The notes beneath the pieces are model-generated. The model searched no databases, was not told the DNA's origin, and saw nothing but the letters and a program-made list of their open reading frames with translations. Source: Streptomyces smyrnaeus (lineage in GTDB: Bacteria; Actinomycetota; Actinomycetes; Streptomycetales; Streptomycetaceae). Taken from it: a stretch of 64,000 nucleotides of DNA. Shown here piece by piece: positions 17,458 to 26,554 of the stretch. The stretch is taken from assembly GCF_017676345.1 (NCBI RefSeq), contig NZ_JAFFZM010000001.1, positions 62,001-126,000 of the forward strand, read 5' to 3'. Numbering within the stretch: position 1 is the stretch's first letter; every line of letters begins with the position of its first letter. The translations under genes and the position numbers were made by a program.

Positions 17458-18738
17458 ATGGCCCGCCCCACCCATATCGCCGTCATCGGCGCCGGCGTGC
17501 TCGGCACCACCCTCGCGCACCGGCTCGCCCACCGGCCCGCGCAGCACACCGCGCCCTCCGGAACGGCGGACGGCCCGGCACCCGGCGTATCCGCACCCAC
17601 CGTCACCCTGTTGGACCGCGCGCAGCCCGGACACGGCACCTCGCGCTGGAGCCTGGCCTGGCTCAACTCCAACGGGGTGCCCGACCGCGGTTACCACGAA
17701 CTGCGCACCGCCTCGCTGGACGCCTGGGCGCGGCTGGCCGAGGAGGCCGACGGTGCGCAGTGGTATCGCCCGGTGGGCAACATGCGCTGGGCGGACCCGG
17801 CTCCCGCCGACCCGGACGACTCCGTGGAGGGCGGCCGGCTCATCGAGCGGGTACAGCGGCTCCAACAGTGGGGATACCCCGCCGAACTCGTCTCCGCGGA
17901 ACGGATCTCCGCCCTCGAACCGGCCCTGCGGCTGCCCGCGAACGTGCCTCAGGTCGCCTGGTTCCCCGATGAGGGCTATGTGCTCACCGAACGACTCGTC
18001 TCCACCCTCGGGGAACGACTGCGGAACGCCGGTGCCGAGATCCGCACCGGCGGCGCCGGCCACGTCGTCGGCCTGGAACGCGCGGACGCGGGCACCGTCC
18101 CCGCGGTCGACCGTCACCCCAATTCTCATACAGGTGGCGGCAGTTGGATCGTACGTACGGCTGACGGGGACACCCTCCGGGCGGACGCGGTGGTGTGCTG
18201 TGCGGGCCGGTGGACACCCGAGGTGACCGCCCTCGCCGGGAAGCCGCTACCGATCGTGGACCCGTCGGCGGCCGGGTCGGCGGCGCCCGGACTCGTCGTA
18301 CGGGTGGGGCCGGTGGAGACGCCGCTGACGCGCGTGGTGCACACCCCGCTCGTCCATCTGCGCCCGCACGACGAGGCCGAGGGCGCGACCGTGCACCTGG
18401 AGGCGGGCGATGTGCATGTCGACCTGCACACCCCCGCCGAGGAACTCGACCGCTGGGCGGACATTCTGCTGGCGCGGGCCCGCGAGCTCGTGCCGAGCCT
18501 GGCCGGGGCCCGGGTGCTCGAACGTCAAGTGTGTGTCCGGCCACTGCCGTTGGACGGGCGCCCCGTCGTCGGGCCCGTACCCGGCACCGGCACTCCTGGC
18601 GCCCTCTACGCGATGGTCACCCACAGCGGTGTCACCCTGGCCGCCGGGCTGGCCGAGCTGGTGGCGACCGAACTCCGCACCGGGCAGGCGGCACCGGTCC
18701 TGGAACCGTACCGGCCCACGCGGCTGCTCGGTGGCTGA
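17458..18738 (+). CDS. FAD-dependent oxidoreductase, DAO family
   Basis: 426-residue flavoenzyme of the D-amino-acid oxidase/glycine oxidase superfamily. The Rossmann motif VIGAGVLGTTLAHR is at residues 9-22, followed by TSRWSLAWLNSNG, which places the flavin, and the C-terminal PLDGRPVVGPVPGT block. ATG at 17458 has GAGGAGGAAGCGC directly before it. It follows the lacI-type gene in the same direction by 122 bases. The DAO fold includes fructosyl-amino-acid oxidases, so a role on the same sugar amines is possible, but no specific residues prove it. Confidence 0.86.
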   Translation: MARPTHIAVIGAGVLGTTLAHRLAHRPAQHTAPSGTADGPAPGVSAPTVTLLDRAQPGHGTSRWSLAWLNSNGVPDRGYHELRTASLDAWARLAEEADGAQWYRPVGNMRWADPAPADPDDSVEGGRLIERVQRLQQWGYPAELVSAERISALEPALRLPANVPQVAWFPDEGYVLTERLVSTLGERLRNAGAEIRTGGAGHVVGLERADAGTVPAVDRHPNSHTGGGSWIVRTADGDTLRADAVVCCAGRWTPEVTALAGKPLPIVDPSAAGSAAPGLVVRVGPVETPLTRVVHTPLVHLRPHDEAEGATVHLEAGDVHVDLHTPAEELDRWADILLARARELVPSLAGARVLERQVCVRPLPLDGRPVVGPVPGTGTPGALYAMVTHSGVTLAAGLAELVATELRTGQAAPVLEPYRPTRLLGG

Positions 18739-18795
18739 GACCGAGGGCGTCGCAGCCCGTGACGCCACCAGGCAGGACTCCGACTCCGCGGAGCA

Positions 18796-18963
18796 GCGGC
18801 GGGTGATACCGGCCTCGCGCAGGATGCGCCAGTGGTTGGAGAGCGTGGAGGGCGGCACGTCCAACCCCGCCGGGCTGCACCCGCTCTCGCTGCCATCAGC
18901 CATCTGCCGGACCAGGAAGAGCCGGACCGGATCGCCCAGCGCATGCAGCACGGCGGCAGCCAT
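18796..18963 (-). pseudogene. Truncated ArsR-type winged-helix regulator
   Basis: Starting from ATG at 18963, 56 residues read as a good ArsR winged helix (VLHALGDPVRLFLVRQMADG, then STLSNHWRILREAGITRR). At that point the family continues with a wing and a dimerisation helix, but here the frame runs on as unrelated sequence antisense to the FAD oxidoreductase gene until 18247. That tail shows no family features, so the gene looks cut by a rearrangement. It could still be expressed as a 238-residue protein. Confidence 0.6.
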
Positions 18964-19205
18964 TTCGAGATCCCGTTCCCCGGCCTCCCCCGCCTACGTG
19001 CCACAGAACCGGCCCGCCCCGGCACCGTGACCGTCATGGCGGAAGGCGTCGTCATGGTGCGACGCACCCTCCCACCGGCGTTCCCACCTACTGCCGGCAG
19101 CTTCGACGCGGCGCGGTGGCGCCCGGCCGCCGGAGGCCGCAGAGTCGGACGCCGCAGCCAGGCAGGTCGGGGTCAGCCCGGCCCTGCCTGGCGGGCCTTG
19201 TCACC

Positions 19206-19592
19206 TCACCAATTCTTGCAGGCAGTTCCGAGGCTCTGCTGGTTGTCGACACGCTTGATCGACCCGCAGCTTCGGATTCCGACTCCACCCGCGTAAGTGG
19301 CGTCGATGTTGAATTTGTGGCTGCAGCTGTTCCCCGTGCCGCTGCCGCCGCAAATCATTGTGTATGTCTTGGTCGGGGAGGTGGTGGCGTAGTATATGAA
19401 CTCGTACTGGGCAGGGCCTTGGGGCTCCGGCACCCCGTGGATCGTGACCGAGTCGACGTGGTAGCCGCTGCCGAAAAGCACCATTTCCACATTGCCGCCG
19501 GTGACCGCGTCGTCGGCAGATGCCGGTGCGGACGCCATACCCGTCATCGCCACTGCTGCGGCCACGACACCAAGCAATTTCTTGGCCTTCAT
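19206..19592 (-). CDS. Small secreted protein of unknown function
   Basis: 128 residues with a Sec signal peptide (KAKKLLGVVAAAVAMTGM, cleavage probably after ASADD-preceding Ala, about residue 26). The mature part of about 100 residues has four Cys (MICGG, NSCSH, RSCGS, TACKNW), enough for two disulfides, and many Gly, Thr and Tyr. ATG at 19592 is preceded by GGGAGGTAGGG. GC content is lower than in neighbouring genes, which could mean recent acquisition. Family not recognised. Confidence 0.8.
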   Translation of the reverse strand: MKAKKLLGVVAAAVAMTGMASAPASADDAVTGGNVEMVLFGSGYHVDSVTIHGVPEPQGPAQYEFIYYATTSPTKTYTMICGGSGTGNSCSHKFNIDATYAGGVGIRSCGSIKRVDNQQSLGTACKNW

Positions 19593-19982
19593 GTTCCCTA
19601 CCTCCCGTTCAGTCCTGAGACGCCGTTTCTTTGGCGTGCTCGGCCGGTTGAAGAGTACATGGCGACCCTGACTCGGCGGCTGGTAGCGGACGAATTTGGG
19701 GTGCCTTTTAACGACGGGGCTCCGCCGATACAGGCCAAGTACTCCTCGGGGCGGCGGACAGTTTCCGTGAATACTGCGAGAACCTGCACCGAACACTCCG
19801 CAACCGAGGCATCCGCCACCGCATTGCGTCAAACCCCGCCAATACTCCTGCAGTTGGCCCCCACCGCAGGCCCTTCAATGCACCAGCCGCAGATTGTCAA
19901 GTGGGCCGGATCCCGACCTGAGGCCGGCTGCCGCTGCCGGAAACTCGGTGGCCTCAGCGCACCATCTGAGTAGAGTCGTACG

Positions 19983-20474
19983 ATGCCCGAGCTGAAACAG
20001 CTGCATGCCGGCCACGCCCCGGCTGTCCTGGACTTCGAACTGGCGAACCGCACCTACTTCGCCACCTCGGTTCCCGACCGCGGCGACGAGTATTTCGACC
20101 AGTTCACCGACCGCTTCAACGCCTTGCTGGCTGAGCAGGGAGCCGGCATCTGCGCCTTCCACGTGCTCGTCGCCGAGGACGGCTCGGTACTGGGCAGGTT
20201 CAACCTGTACGACATCGAGGAGCGCACTGCGGAACTCGGCTACCGGGTCGCGCAACATGTCGCCGGCTGCGGCGTGGCGACCGCGACCGTTCAGGAGCTG
20301 TGCCGACTGGCGGCGTCGCGGCACGGGCTGCGCACACTGCGCGCGGCCACCGCCCACGAGAACGCCGCGTCCCAGAAGGTGCTGACCAAGGCCGGGTTCG
20401 TCCCGGTCGGCCCGGCCGGCCCTGCCGACCTCGGCGGTAAGCCAGGCACCTGGTACCAGCGCGAGCTCTGTTGA
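19983..20474 (+). CDS. GNAT family N-acetyltransferase (RimJ/RimL-like)
   Basis: 163 residues. The acetyl-CoA site lies in GYRVAQHVAGCGVATATVQELC (about 85-106), where the usual R/Q-x-x-G-x-A pattern reads HVAGCGVA; the ending NAASQKVLTKAGFVPVG is the classic RimJ/RimL helix-strand. Such enzymes acetylate N-termini or small amines. No operon partner is visible; the substrate is unknown. Confidence 0.88.
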   Translation: MPELKQLHAGHAPAVLDFELANRTYFATSVPDRGDEYFDQFTDRFNALLAEQGAGICAFHVLVAEDGSVLGRFNLYDIEERTAELGYRVAQHVAGCGVATATVQELCRLAASRHGLRTLRAATAHENAASQKVLTKAGFVPVGPAGPADLGGKPGTWYQRELC

Positions 20475-20654
20475 TCCCGCCCAGCCGTGGTCCGCGATCC
20501 TGCCGGCGGGGCGGCTGAGACCCCGCCGTCCCGCCCCGGACGGGCTGATCCCGCTGACCTGCAACGAGATCTGGGCGTTGGGTGACGGGGGCGAGTCTGC
20601 CCGGCCCTTCGAAGGCTCACTAAAGTCAGGAACCTTGGCGAGTCAGGGGGCATC

Positions 20655-21278
20655 GTGACCTTAGCTGTGGGCATCTTCGATCTGTTCACCTATGGGATAC
20701 CTGGAGCACTTCATCTTTCTTTGATCATTTACGTGCTCGCCCGCCTGAACCTCATCGATCTCGCAAGTCTGGCCTCGGCACCGTCAGTGCTGCAGTTGGT
20801 CGGAGCCGCTGTTGCCAGTTACCTGCTGGGGCAGCTTGCCTACCCCCTGAGCGCCCTCCTGGACAAGGTGGCGCCGCGTTGGAACTGGAGTGGCGATCAC
20901 GCTCGCCTCGAATTCGTTGCCAGAGTGCCCGAGTCCCGGGAGCGAGCCTTCGTGCGTGCTGACACCTCTCTGCTGTTGGCTGCGGCGGAACTCCACGACA
21001 AAGAGGCAGCGGGCGAGATCACCCGGCTGCAGGGTGTCGCCTTGATGCTGCGGAACTCGGCCCTCGCCCTGGTGTTCGCGCTCGTCGTCGCGGTGCTCGA
21101 ACTCGTCCTGGGGTCCGCTCGTTTGCCGGCAGGGGGCTGTGCGGCACTGCTGCTCGTGAGCCTGATTGCCGCGATCAGACATGGGCGCCGTGTGCGGCAC
21201 TGGGACCGCCTGAAGACGTTGGAGATCTGCTTCTGGATCCCGGACATCGACGACAGACTCGACTCCACCCACCGGTGA
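20655..21278 (+). CDS. Membrane protein of unknown function with an early TTA codon
   Basis: 207 residues; hydrophobic segments near residues 12-32 and 37-62 and a pair near 132-165. The GTG start at 20655 is followed by ACC and then TTA (20661-20663), the rare leucine codon read by the bldA tRNA in streptomycetes, so translation may be confined to late growth. The soluble middle (WNWSGDHARLEFVARVPESRERAF) resembles no family I can name. GC content is below that of the surroundings. Confidence 0.75.
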   Translation: MTLAVGIFDLFTYGIPGALHLSLIIYVLARLNLIDLASLASAPSVLQLVGAAVASYLLGQLAYPLSALLDKVAPRWNWSGDHARLEFVARVPESRERAFVRADTSLLLAAAELHDKEAAGEITRLQGVALMLRNSALALVFALVVAVLELVLGSARLPAGGCAALLLVSLIAAIRHGRRVRHWDRLKTLEICFWIPDIDDRLDSTHR

Positions 21279-21517
21279 CAGGCGCGCACCTGTGCCCCTC
21301 GCACGCCAGCAGCCCTGTGAACGTCTGGTCGGTCAGCAAGCACCCCCCGGGCGGGCAACGTCCGTTCGAAGACGGATCCTGACAGGCCGGCCGCAGCCGA
21401 TCCGGGCATGCGGCGTGTCGGGCCCGGCCGCCCAGCGGTGCACCTCGACAACGGCGACTTCCCCGCCCATGACCAGCTCGACGGCCAACCGCTGCCGACC
21501 GGTCCGGACCCGGCTAC

Positions 21518-22036
21518 GTGTCACAGGGTTCTGTGCCCTGCGCCCGTATGACACCATCCTTTGGCGTGGAGTGGGCGACTCTGCTCGGTACAGGACTCGG
21601 GGCCGTCATGGGCGTGGCAGCCACCTTGCTCGGCGAGCAGGTGCGCTGGCGGCGCACCACCCGGGACAACAGGCTGCAGGATCGCCGGAACATGTACGTG
21701 GACTGCCTCGTCTCCTTTCGGAGGGCGCACGAGGACATGCGGTTGGCCGCCGACGAAGAGCATGCGAGTCCGCAGGCGAGAGCGGCCAGGATCCGGCAGG
21801 TGTACCGCGAGTCGGGGTGTGACGAGGCACGCGAGCGGCTGATCCTCACAGCATCCGATGAGGTGACGTCGGCGATCGACGCGTCGTACAGCTCGCTGCG
21901 GCAGATCCGCGAGATATTTGCCTCCGGCTCCACAGTGCCGTCACCGGACTACCAAGCGGCCAGGCAGTCACACAGAGAGGCGAGCGAAGCGGCTCGCACC
22001 GTTCTCCGTCGTGATCTCAGTACTCTGGACATCTGA
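21518..22036 (+). CDS. Hypothetical membrane-anchored protein
   Basis: 172 residues from GTG 21518, or 162 from ATG 21548; no strong ribosome site distinguishes them. One hydrophobic segment (WATLLGTGLGAVMGVAATLL) near the N terminus is followed by a basic stretch and a long helical region (residues about 45-165) with heptad-like charged residues. It resembles the many small one-helix proteins of unknown role in actinobacteria. It ends next to transposase debris. Confidence 0.65.
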   Translation: MSQGSVPCARMTPSFGVEWATLLGTGLGAVMGVAATLLGEQVRWRRTTRDNRLQDRRNMYVDCLVSFRRAHEDMRLAADEEHASPQARAARIRQVYRESGCDEARERLILTASDEVTSAIDASYSSLRQIREIFASGSTVPSPDYQAARQSHREASEAARTVLRRDLSTLDI

Positions 22037-22104
22037 CCTGCTGCCAGGCCGGTCTTGCCGGCGTAGCTGCTCACGCCAGCGGCTCGTGGTTGACCCAGAT
22101 CGCT

Positions 22105-22365
22105 TTGCCTGGCGGAGCTGGTGCGCGGCCTGGACGCCGGATGGAAACAGCTCGCCGAACGCCGACAAGCTCGGCGCGCTCGGCGAGCCGAAGTCCCTGA
22201 CCTGGCCGCGCAAGCGGTCGAGAACATGCTCCCGAGATCGACCTGCCGGACCTGCTGTTCGAGGTGGATGCCTGGACCGGGTTCCTGGACGCCTTCGTAC
22301 ACCTGGGCGACGGCCGCACCCGCATGAAGGACCTGGCAACCTCCGTGACTGGCCATCAACACCAA
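22105..22365 (+). pseudogene. Tn3-family transposase (TnpA) relic, central part
   Basis: Family-like sequence is spread over three frames: LAELVRGLDAGWKQLAER (frame starting near 22109), then DKLGALGEPKSL (about 22158-22195), then EIDLPDLLFEVDAWTGFLDAF (about 22233-22295) followed by VHLGDGRTRMKDLATSV. These match consecutive stretches of Tn3-type TnpA upstream of the catalytic DDE core. The frame changes show decay by at least two indels. Homology ends near 22350. The matching C-terminal part of a TnpA lies on the same strand at 26555-26832. Confidence 0.78.
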
Positions 22366-22547
22366 GCGCCTCAGCCCGGTTCGGGCCTGGTCACTGGCCG
22401 TGTGTGCCAGATGTGCTGGTTGTGCTTCCGTCTGCCAGGGAACTCGGGCGGGTGTACCCGCATGCAGGTTCGGGCTCGGCTATGTCGGCGGTTCCTGGGG
22501 CAGCGGCAGGGGCCGGGCGCGGACGCGCACCCAGGCCCGCGCATTCG

Positions 22548-23495
22548 TCAGGGGCGGAGGGCTTCACGCAGGGCGCGTACCTGGTCGGTGAGGCTGCGCT
22601 CGCTGATGCGGGCCTGGGGGAAGAGGAGGTCGAAGCCGTGGACGGCGCCGGGGACCTGAACGAGTTCGGTGGTGACACCAGCGGCGGACAGGCGTGCGGC
22701 GTAGTCGCGGCCCTCGTCGCGGAGCGGGTCGATCTCCGCCACCGCGACGTAGGCGGGCGGCAGCCCGCTGAGGTCGGCGGCGCGGATCGGGGAGGCGTAC
22801 GGGTCGGCCAGGGCCGTCTGGTTGTCGTTCGCGTAGTACCGCACAGCCAGTTCCAGCGCACCCCGGTTGAGGACCGGGGTGTCGGTGAACTCCCGCGCCG
22901 AGGCGGTGGTCAGGCCGGCGTCCACGCCCGGATAGGTCAGCGACTGGAAGAGTACGCGTGGGCCTGCCTGGTCGCGGGCGCGCAGCACGGTGGAGGCGGC
23001 GATGTTCCCCCCGGCGCTGCCGCCGGCCACCGCGATGCGTGCGGGGTCGCCACCGAGTTCGGCGGCGTGGGCGGCGATCCACGTCAGGGCGGCGTAGGCG
23101 TCGTCGGCTCCGGCCGGGAAGGGGTGTTCGGGGGCGAGGCGGTAGTCGACGGAGACGACGACGGCCCGGACGTCGCGGGCGTAGCGCAGCGAACGTCCCT
23201 CTTCGGCCTCGGGGGAGCCGTAGGTGTAGGCGCCGCCGTGCACGTAGAGGATCATCGGCAGGATCTCGGCGGTGTCGGGCCGGTAGACGCGCAGCCGCAG
23301 CTGCCCGCCGGGGCCGGGCATGTACAGGTCGCGCACCTTGACCTGGTCGTCGACGGGGGTGTCGGGCAGGGCGCGCAGGAGCGTGTAGCGCGCGGGGTCG
23401 GCGAGGACAGCGTCCAGGCCGTGGACGGGGAAGACACCGGTGTCGGCGGTGTGGAGCAGGGTCTGGATCTCGGGATCGACAGCGGGGACGGTCAT
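22548..23495 (-). CDS. Alpha/beta hydrolase, hormone-sensitive-lipase family
   Basis: 315-residue esterase-like protein. Oxyanion motif HGGAY at residues 86-90, nucleophile elbow GGSAGGN with Ser160, and probable acid Asp256 and base His286 complete the triad. HSL-family enzymes cleave short acyl esters or carbamates in the cytosol; no signal peptide is present. It is transcribed divergently from the GlxA-type regulator 130 bases away, which is its likely controller. It lies within the 4.2-kb block framed by Tn3 relics. Confidence 0.92.
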   Translation of the reverse strand: MTVPAVDPEIQTLLHTADTGVFPVHGLDAVLADPARYTLLRALPDTPVDDQVKVRDLYMPGPGGQLRLRVYRPDTAEILPMILYVHGGAYTYGSPEAEEGRSLRYARDVRAVVVSVDYRLAPEHPFPAGADDAYAALTWIAAHAAELGGDPARIAVAGGSAGGNIAASTVLRARDQAGPRVLFQSLTYPGVDAGLTTASAREFTDTPVLNRGALELAVRYYANDNQTALADPYASPIRAADLSGLPPAYVAVAEIDPLRDEGRDYAARLSAAGVTTELVQVPGAVHGFDLLFPQARISERSLTDQVRALREALRP

Positions 23496-23589
23496 GGCTG
23501 GATGGCCACCTTCCGGGTGGGGACCGGGTGTTGCCCGGTGCTGGTGTGCGGAACTGACCTCAGTCTCTGCCGATCATGAGTGGCACAGA

Positions 23590-23607
23590 AGTGGCCCGAG
23601 GGCCACT
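23590..23607. promoter_or_regulatory. 18-base inverted repeat in divergent promoter
   Basis: AGTGGCCC-GA-GGGCCACT, perfect 8-base arms around two bases, 19 bases upstream of the GlxA-type start. A probable operator for that regulator controlling itself and the divergent hydrolase. Confidence 0.65.
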
Positions 23608-23625
23608 ATCTGCAACTATTGGGCC

Positions 23626-24615
23626 ATGACAGTGCCGACACCTCACCATGTGGCCGTTCTCGCCCTCGCACCGGTGGTGGCCTTCGACCTCAGCATCCCG
23701 GCCCAGATGCTGACCGGGGTCGAAACCCGCGCGGGACACGCGGCCTACGAGGTGCGCACCCTCACCCCGGACGGCTCCCCGGTACCGACGGTGAACGGCT
23801 ACGGCGTCACACCCCACGGCGACCTGTCCCTGCTGGAGCACGCCGACACGGTGATCGTCGCGGGGACCCGCTGCCCGGACGTGGTCGAGGACGGCACGGT
23901 GGACCCCCGTGTCGCGGAGGCGTTGCGTGCTGCCCGGCAGCGCGCCCGGCTGGTGTCCTTGTGCACCGGCTCGTTCGTCCTCGCGGCCGCAGGCCTGCTG
24001 GAGGGCGGCCGGGCCGCGACCCACTGGCGCTACGCACAGCAGTTCAGGCGGCTCTTCCCCACGGTCGACCTCGACACCAACCCGCTGTTCGTCGCCGACC
24101 GCGGGATCCTGACCTCGGCCGGCGGCGCGGCGGCCATCGATCTGTGCCTGCATCTGGTCCGGGAGGACCACGGCAGCTCCGTGGCCAACCGCGTGGCCCG
24201 GTACAACGTGGTCGCGCCCATGCGGGACGGCGGGCAGGCGCAGTACGTCGAGCGCCCGGTCCGGGAGGACGCGGGGACCTCGACGGCCGGGGCGCGGACG
24301 CTGATGACCGAACACCTGGACCGGCGGCTGTCCCTCAAGGACCTCGCGGCGCACTGCCACATGAGCGTACGCACGTTCACCCGGCGGTTCCGGCAAGAGA
24401 CCGGGCTCTCCCCCGCCGCGTGGCTCACCTTGGCGCGTCTGGAGCACGCGCGCCGACTGCTGGAGTCGACGGAGCTGCCCGTGGACGACATCGCGGCCAG
24501 GACCGGCCTGGGCAGCGGGACGAACCTACGGCAGCACATGCGGGAAGCCCTGGACACCACCCCCTCCGCCTACCGCAGGGCATTCCGCTCCTCCCCCGCC
24601 ACGCACGCGTCGTAG
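23626..24615 (+). CDS. GlxA family transcriptional regulator (DJ-1/PfpI-like plus AraC HTH)
   Basis: 329 residues. The N-terminal part (1-180) is a class I glutamine-amidotransferase-like fold, with the elbow Cys in LVSLCTGSFVLAAAGLL, as in the DJ-1 superfamily. The C-terminal 100 residues hold two AraC HTH motifs (DLAAHCHMSVRTFTRRFRQETG and DDIAARTGLGSGTNLRQHM). ATG at 23626 was chosen over the upstream open frame because the homology begins at HHVAVLALAPVVAFDLS. Members sense nicotinamide- or amine-type compounds; the ligand here is unknown. Confidence 0.92.
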   Translation: MTVPTPHHVAVLALAPVVAFDLSIPAQMLTGVETRAGHAAYEVRTLTPDGSPVPTVNGYGVTPHGDLSLLEHADTVIVAGTRCPDVVEDGTVDPRVAEALRAARQRARLVSLCTGSFVLAAAGLLEGGRAATHWRYAQQFRRLFPTVDLDTNPLFVADRGILTSAGGAAAIDLCLHLVREDHGSSVANRVARYNVVAPMRDGGQAQYVERPVREDAGTSTAGARTLMTEHLDRRLSLKDLAAHCHMSVRTFTRRFRQETGLSPAAWLTLARLEHARRLLESTELPVDDIAARTGLGSGTNLRQHMREALDTTPSAYRRAFRSSPATHAS

Positions 24616-24875
24616 ACCCGGTGCCACACGCATCGCCCAGGGCCGTCCAGCGACACCGGCCGCGCACGAGCCACCGCCGGGATCACCACGCTCCCTCATA
24701 TGCGGGTCCCCGCACAGCCCCAGGTGCAGCCCCGCGAGCCTGCGCCGACCGCCACGAAGTCAGCCCCGGCACGCCCTGCCAGGGCCTGCTTCGCAGGAGG
24801 AGGGGTGGCAAGGCACCTGCCCCGACCCGGCTTGGGGCGGTTCGCGCTCGCCGCCCCAGCTTTGTCCGGGAACGG

Positions 24876-25868
24876 TCACGCGCTCTCAGTCTCGGCAGCG
24901 GCAACGGGGGCCGAACGGTGCGCGCCGGACCCATCGTCACGCTGCAATGCACGGGCTCCGGCAACGGGCGCCGATGCCGACCGCCTTGCGGGTTCGTTCG
25001 GGCATGTGCGGGCTTCGACGCGGGCCATGTAGTCTCGAATGAGGGAGACGTACGCGTCGCGAAGAGGCTTCTCCTCCAGGTATCCCATATGTGCTGCGCC
25101 GGGCTGCGTCACGTGTTCGGAATCCGGAATCGTTTCGGCGATGTCGGCGAGATGCGCGGGGACGCATTCGTCGAACTCACCGCCGAGAACAAGTGTCGGG
25201 ACCTGGATCCGCTCAAGCGCGTCGAAGATGTCCCAGTCCTTGAGGGTGCCGGTCACGTGATAGTCCGCGTGGCCGATCATAGTCCGGAACGTTGTCAAGC
25301 TCATGAGTTCCGGGTCCAGGCTCACGGAAGAGGTACGCGGCACGCACGCGCGCATGTATTCCTCTCGGGCCGTCCAATAATCGGGATCATCTGTCTCGCC
25401 TCTCAGCTCCCGGCCGTAGGTGCGGTCGAGCACGTCGCCCGGCAGTTCCGCCATGAGATGCCGGACCTCCTGCTCGAACCGGGGGACGCTCGCCAGGCCG
25501 TTGGCGCAGATGAGACTGGTCCATTCCGGTGCGCGCTCGGCGGCGTACTGGAGGCCGAGCATCGCTCCCCATGAGTGGCCGTAGACGTGCGGACGCTTCA
25601 GGCCGAGCGCCTCGCAGACCGCGCCGAGTTCGTCGAGGAAACGGTCCACCGTCAGCAGTGAGATGTCGTCGATGGGGTCCGAACGTCCTACGCCGAGTTG
25701 GTCGTACCAGACGACCTCGCGTTCTTGGGCGAGCGGCGCGAACGCGTCGAACAGCGGGTCACTCGGGTATCCCGGCCCTCCGTGGACGAGCAGCAACGGT
25801 GCACCTCCGCCGCCCATCCTGCGGTACCACACCTTGCCCCCGGGTACGGAGATTCTGCCCTCTCTCAT
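24876..25868 (-). CDS. Proline iminopeptidase-like alpha/beta hydrolase
   Basis: 330 residues. The motif HGGPG (29-33) and the elbow GHSWGAMLG with Ser99 are hallmarks of the prolyl iminopeptidase (peptidase S33) group; the base His lies in GAAHMGYLEE near residue 264. Cap-domain helices follow. The last 45 residues are Ala/Arg/Ser-rich and not part of the fold. ATG at 25868 overlaps the upstream small gene (ATGA), so the two are co-translated. It may trim N-terminal proline or hydrolyse an ester. Confidence 0.87.
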   Translation of the reverse strand: MREGRISVPGGKVWYRRMGGGGAPLLLVHGGPGYPSDPLFDAFAPLAQEREVVWYDQLGVGRSDPIDDISLLTVDRFLDELGAVCEALGLKRPHVYGHSWGAMLGLQYAAERAPEWTSLICANGLASVPRFEQEVRHLMAELPGDVLDRTYGRELRGETDDPDYWTAREEYMRACVPRTSSVSLDPELMSLTTFRTMIGHADYHVTGTLKDWDIFDALERIQVPTLVLGGEFDECVPAHLADIAETIPDSEHVTQPGAAHMGYLEEKPLRDAYVSLIRDYMARVEARTCPNEPARRSASAPVAGARALQRDDGSGAHRSAPVAAAETESA

Positions 25869-26212
25869 GCCGACGGCATCTCATAGGCGTACTCCTCCAT
25901 GCGGTCGATGAGATGCCCATCGAACCGGAAGTACATCGCGGCGTGGCAATCGCTCCGCGATCCGTCCGACGTCTTCGAACGAAGTACCTGCTGCTGAATT
26001 ACCCCGTTCGCACCGCGGAATTGGCGTGTGATGTAGAACCGCAGCGGATCGACCTCGTCGGCAAGGGGTTCGAGCTGTTCCGGCTTTTCGTCGATCGTCT
26101 GGTCTCCCTTGCCGTCGTTGTGCCACGCGGTGGCCGTTTCCGTACACGTGAAGTCACACGATTCAAAACGCCGCAGGCACCGGGTTGCCAACTCGCCGAT
26201 ATTCTTCCTCAT
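25865..26212 (-). CDS. Small SnoaL/NTF2-like protein, hypothetical
   Basis: 115 residues with the pattern of an NTF2-fold polyketide-cyclase/ester-cyclase-like protein: an N-terminal helix pair, then alternating strands ending in YFRFDGHLIDRMEEYAYEMP, where NTF2-like proteins place the last two strands. No catalytic residues can be assigned. The stop overlaps the start of the peptidase gene (ATGA), forming a two-gene operon. GC content is clearly lower than the window average, so it may have been acquired with its neighbour. Confidence 0.65.
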   Translation of the reverse strand: MRKNIGELATRCLRRFESCDFTCTETATAWHNDGKGDQTIDEKPEQLEPLADEVDPLRFYITRQFRGANGVIQQQVLRSKTSDGSRSDCHAAMYFRFDGHLIDRMEEYAYEMPSA

Positions 26213-26554
26213 ACCGCATTCCTCTCAGGGGACTGGGTCGGTGGCCTCAAACATAGAGAAGAAGGCCCGCACGGATAAGCCTTGACTTGGTTTTACGGTT
26301 CAGGCAGACGGGCGCCAAGCATGGAAACCCGCAGGTCACAGCGCCGACAGCGCTTCCAGGACTCGGTACTGGCGGCGAGGGCGTGGAGGCGGGACTGTCG
26401 TCCTGGCGGACGGCTTCAAGCCAGTCAGGCAGTCGCTCAGCTTGGAGGCCGGTGAGCATGGTCGCGAAGCAGCGGACATGGCGGGTGGGGGCTCAAGGGC
26501 GGGGGCGGCGTCCCGCTGATCGATGGGCGGGAAGGAAAAGCCGACCGCGCCGCC

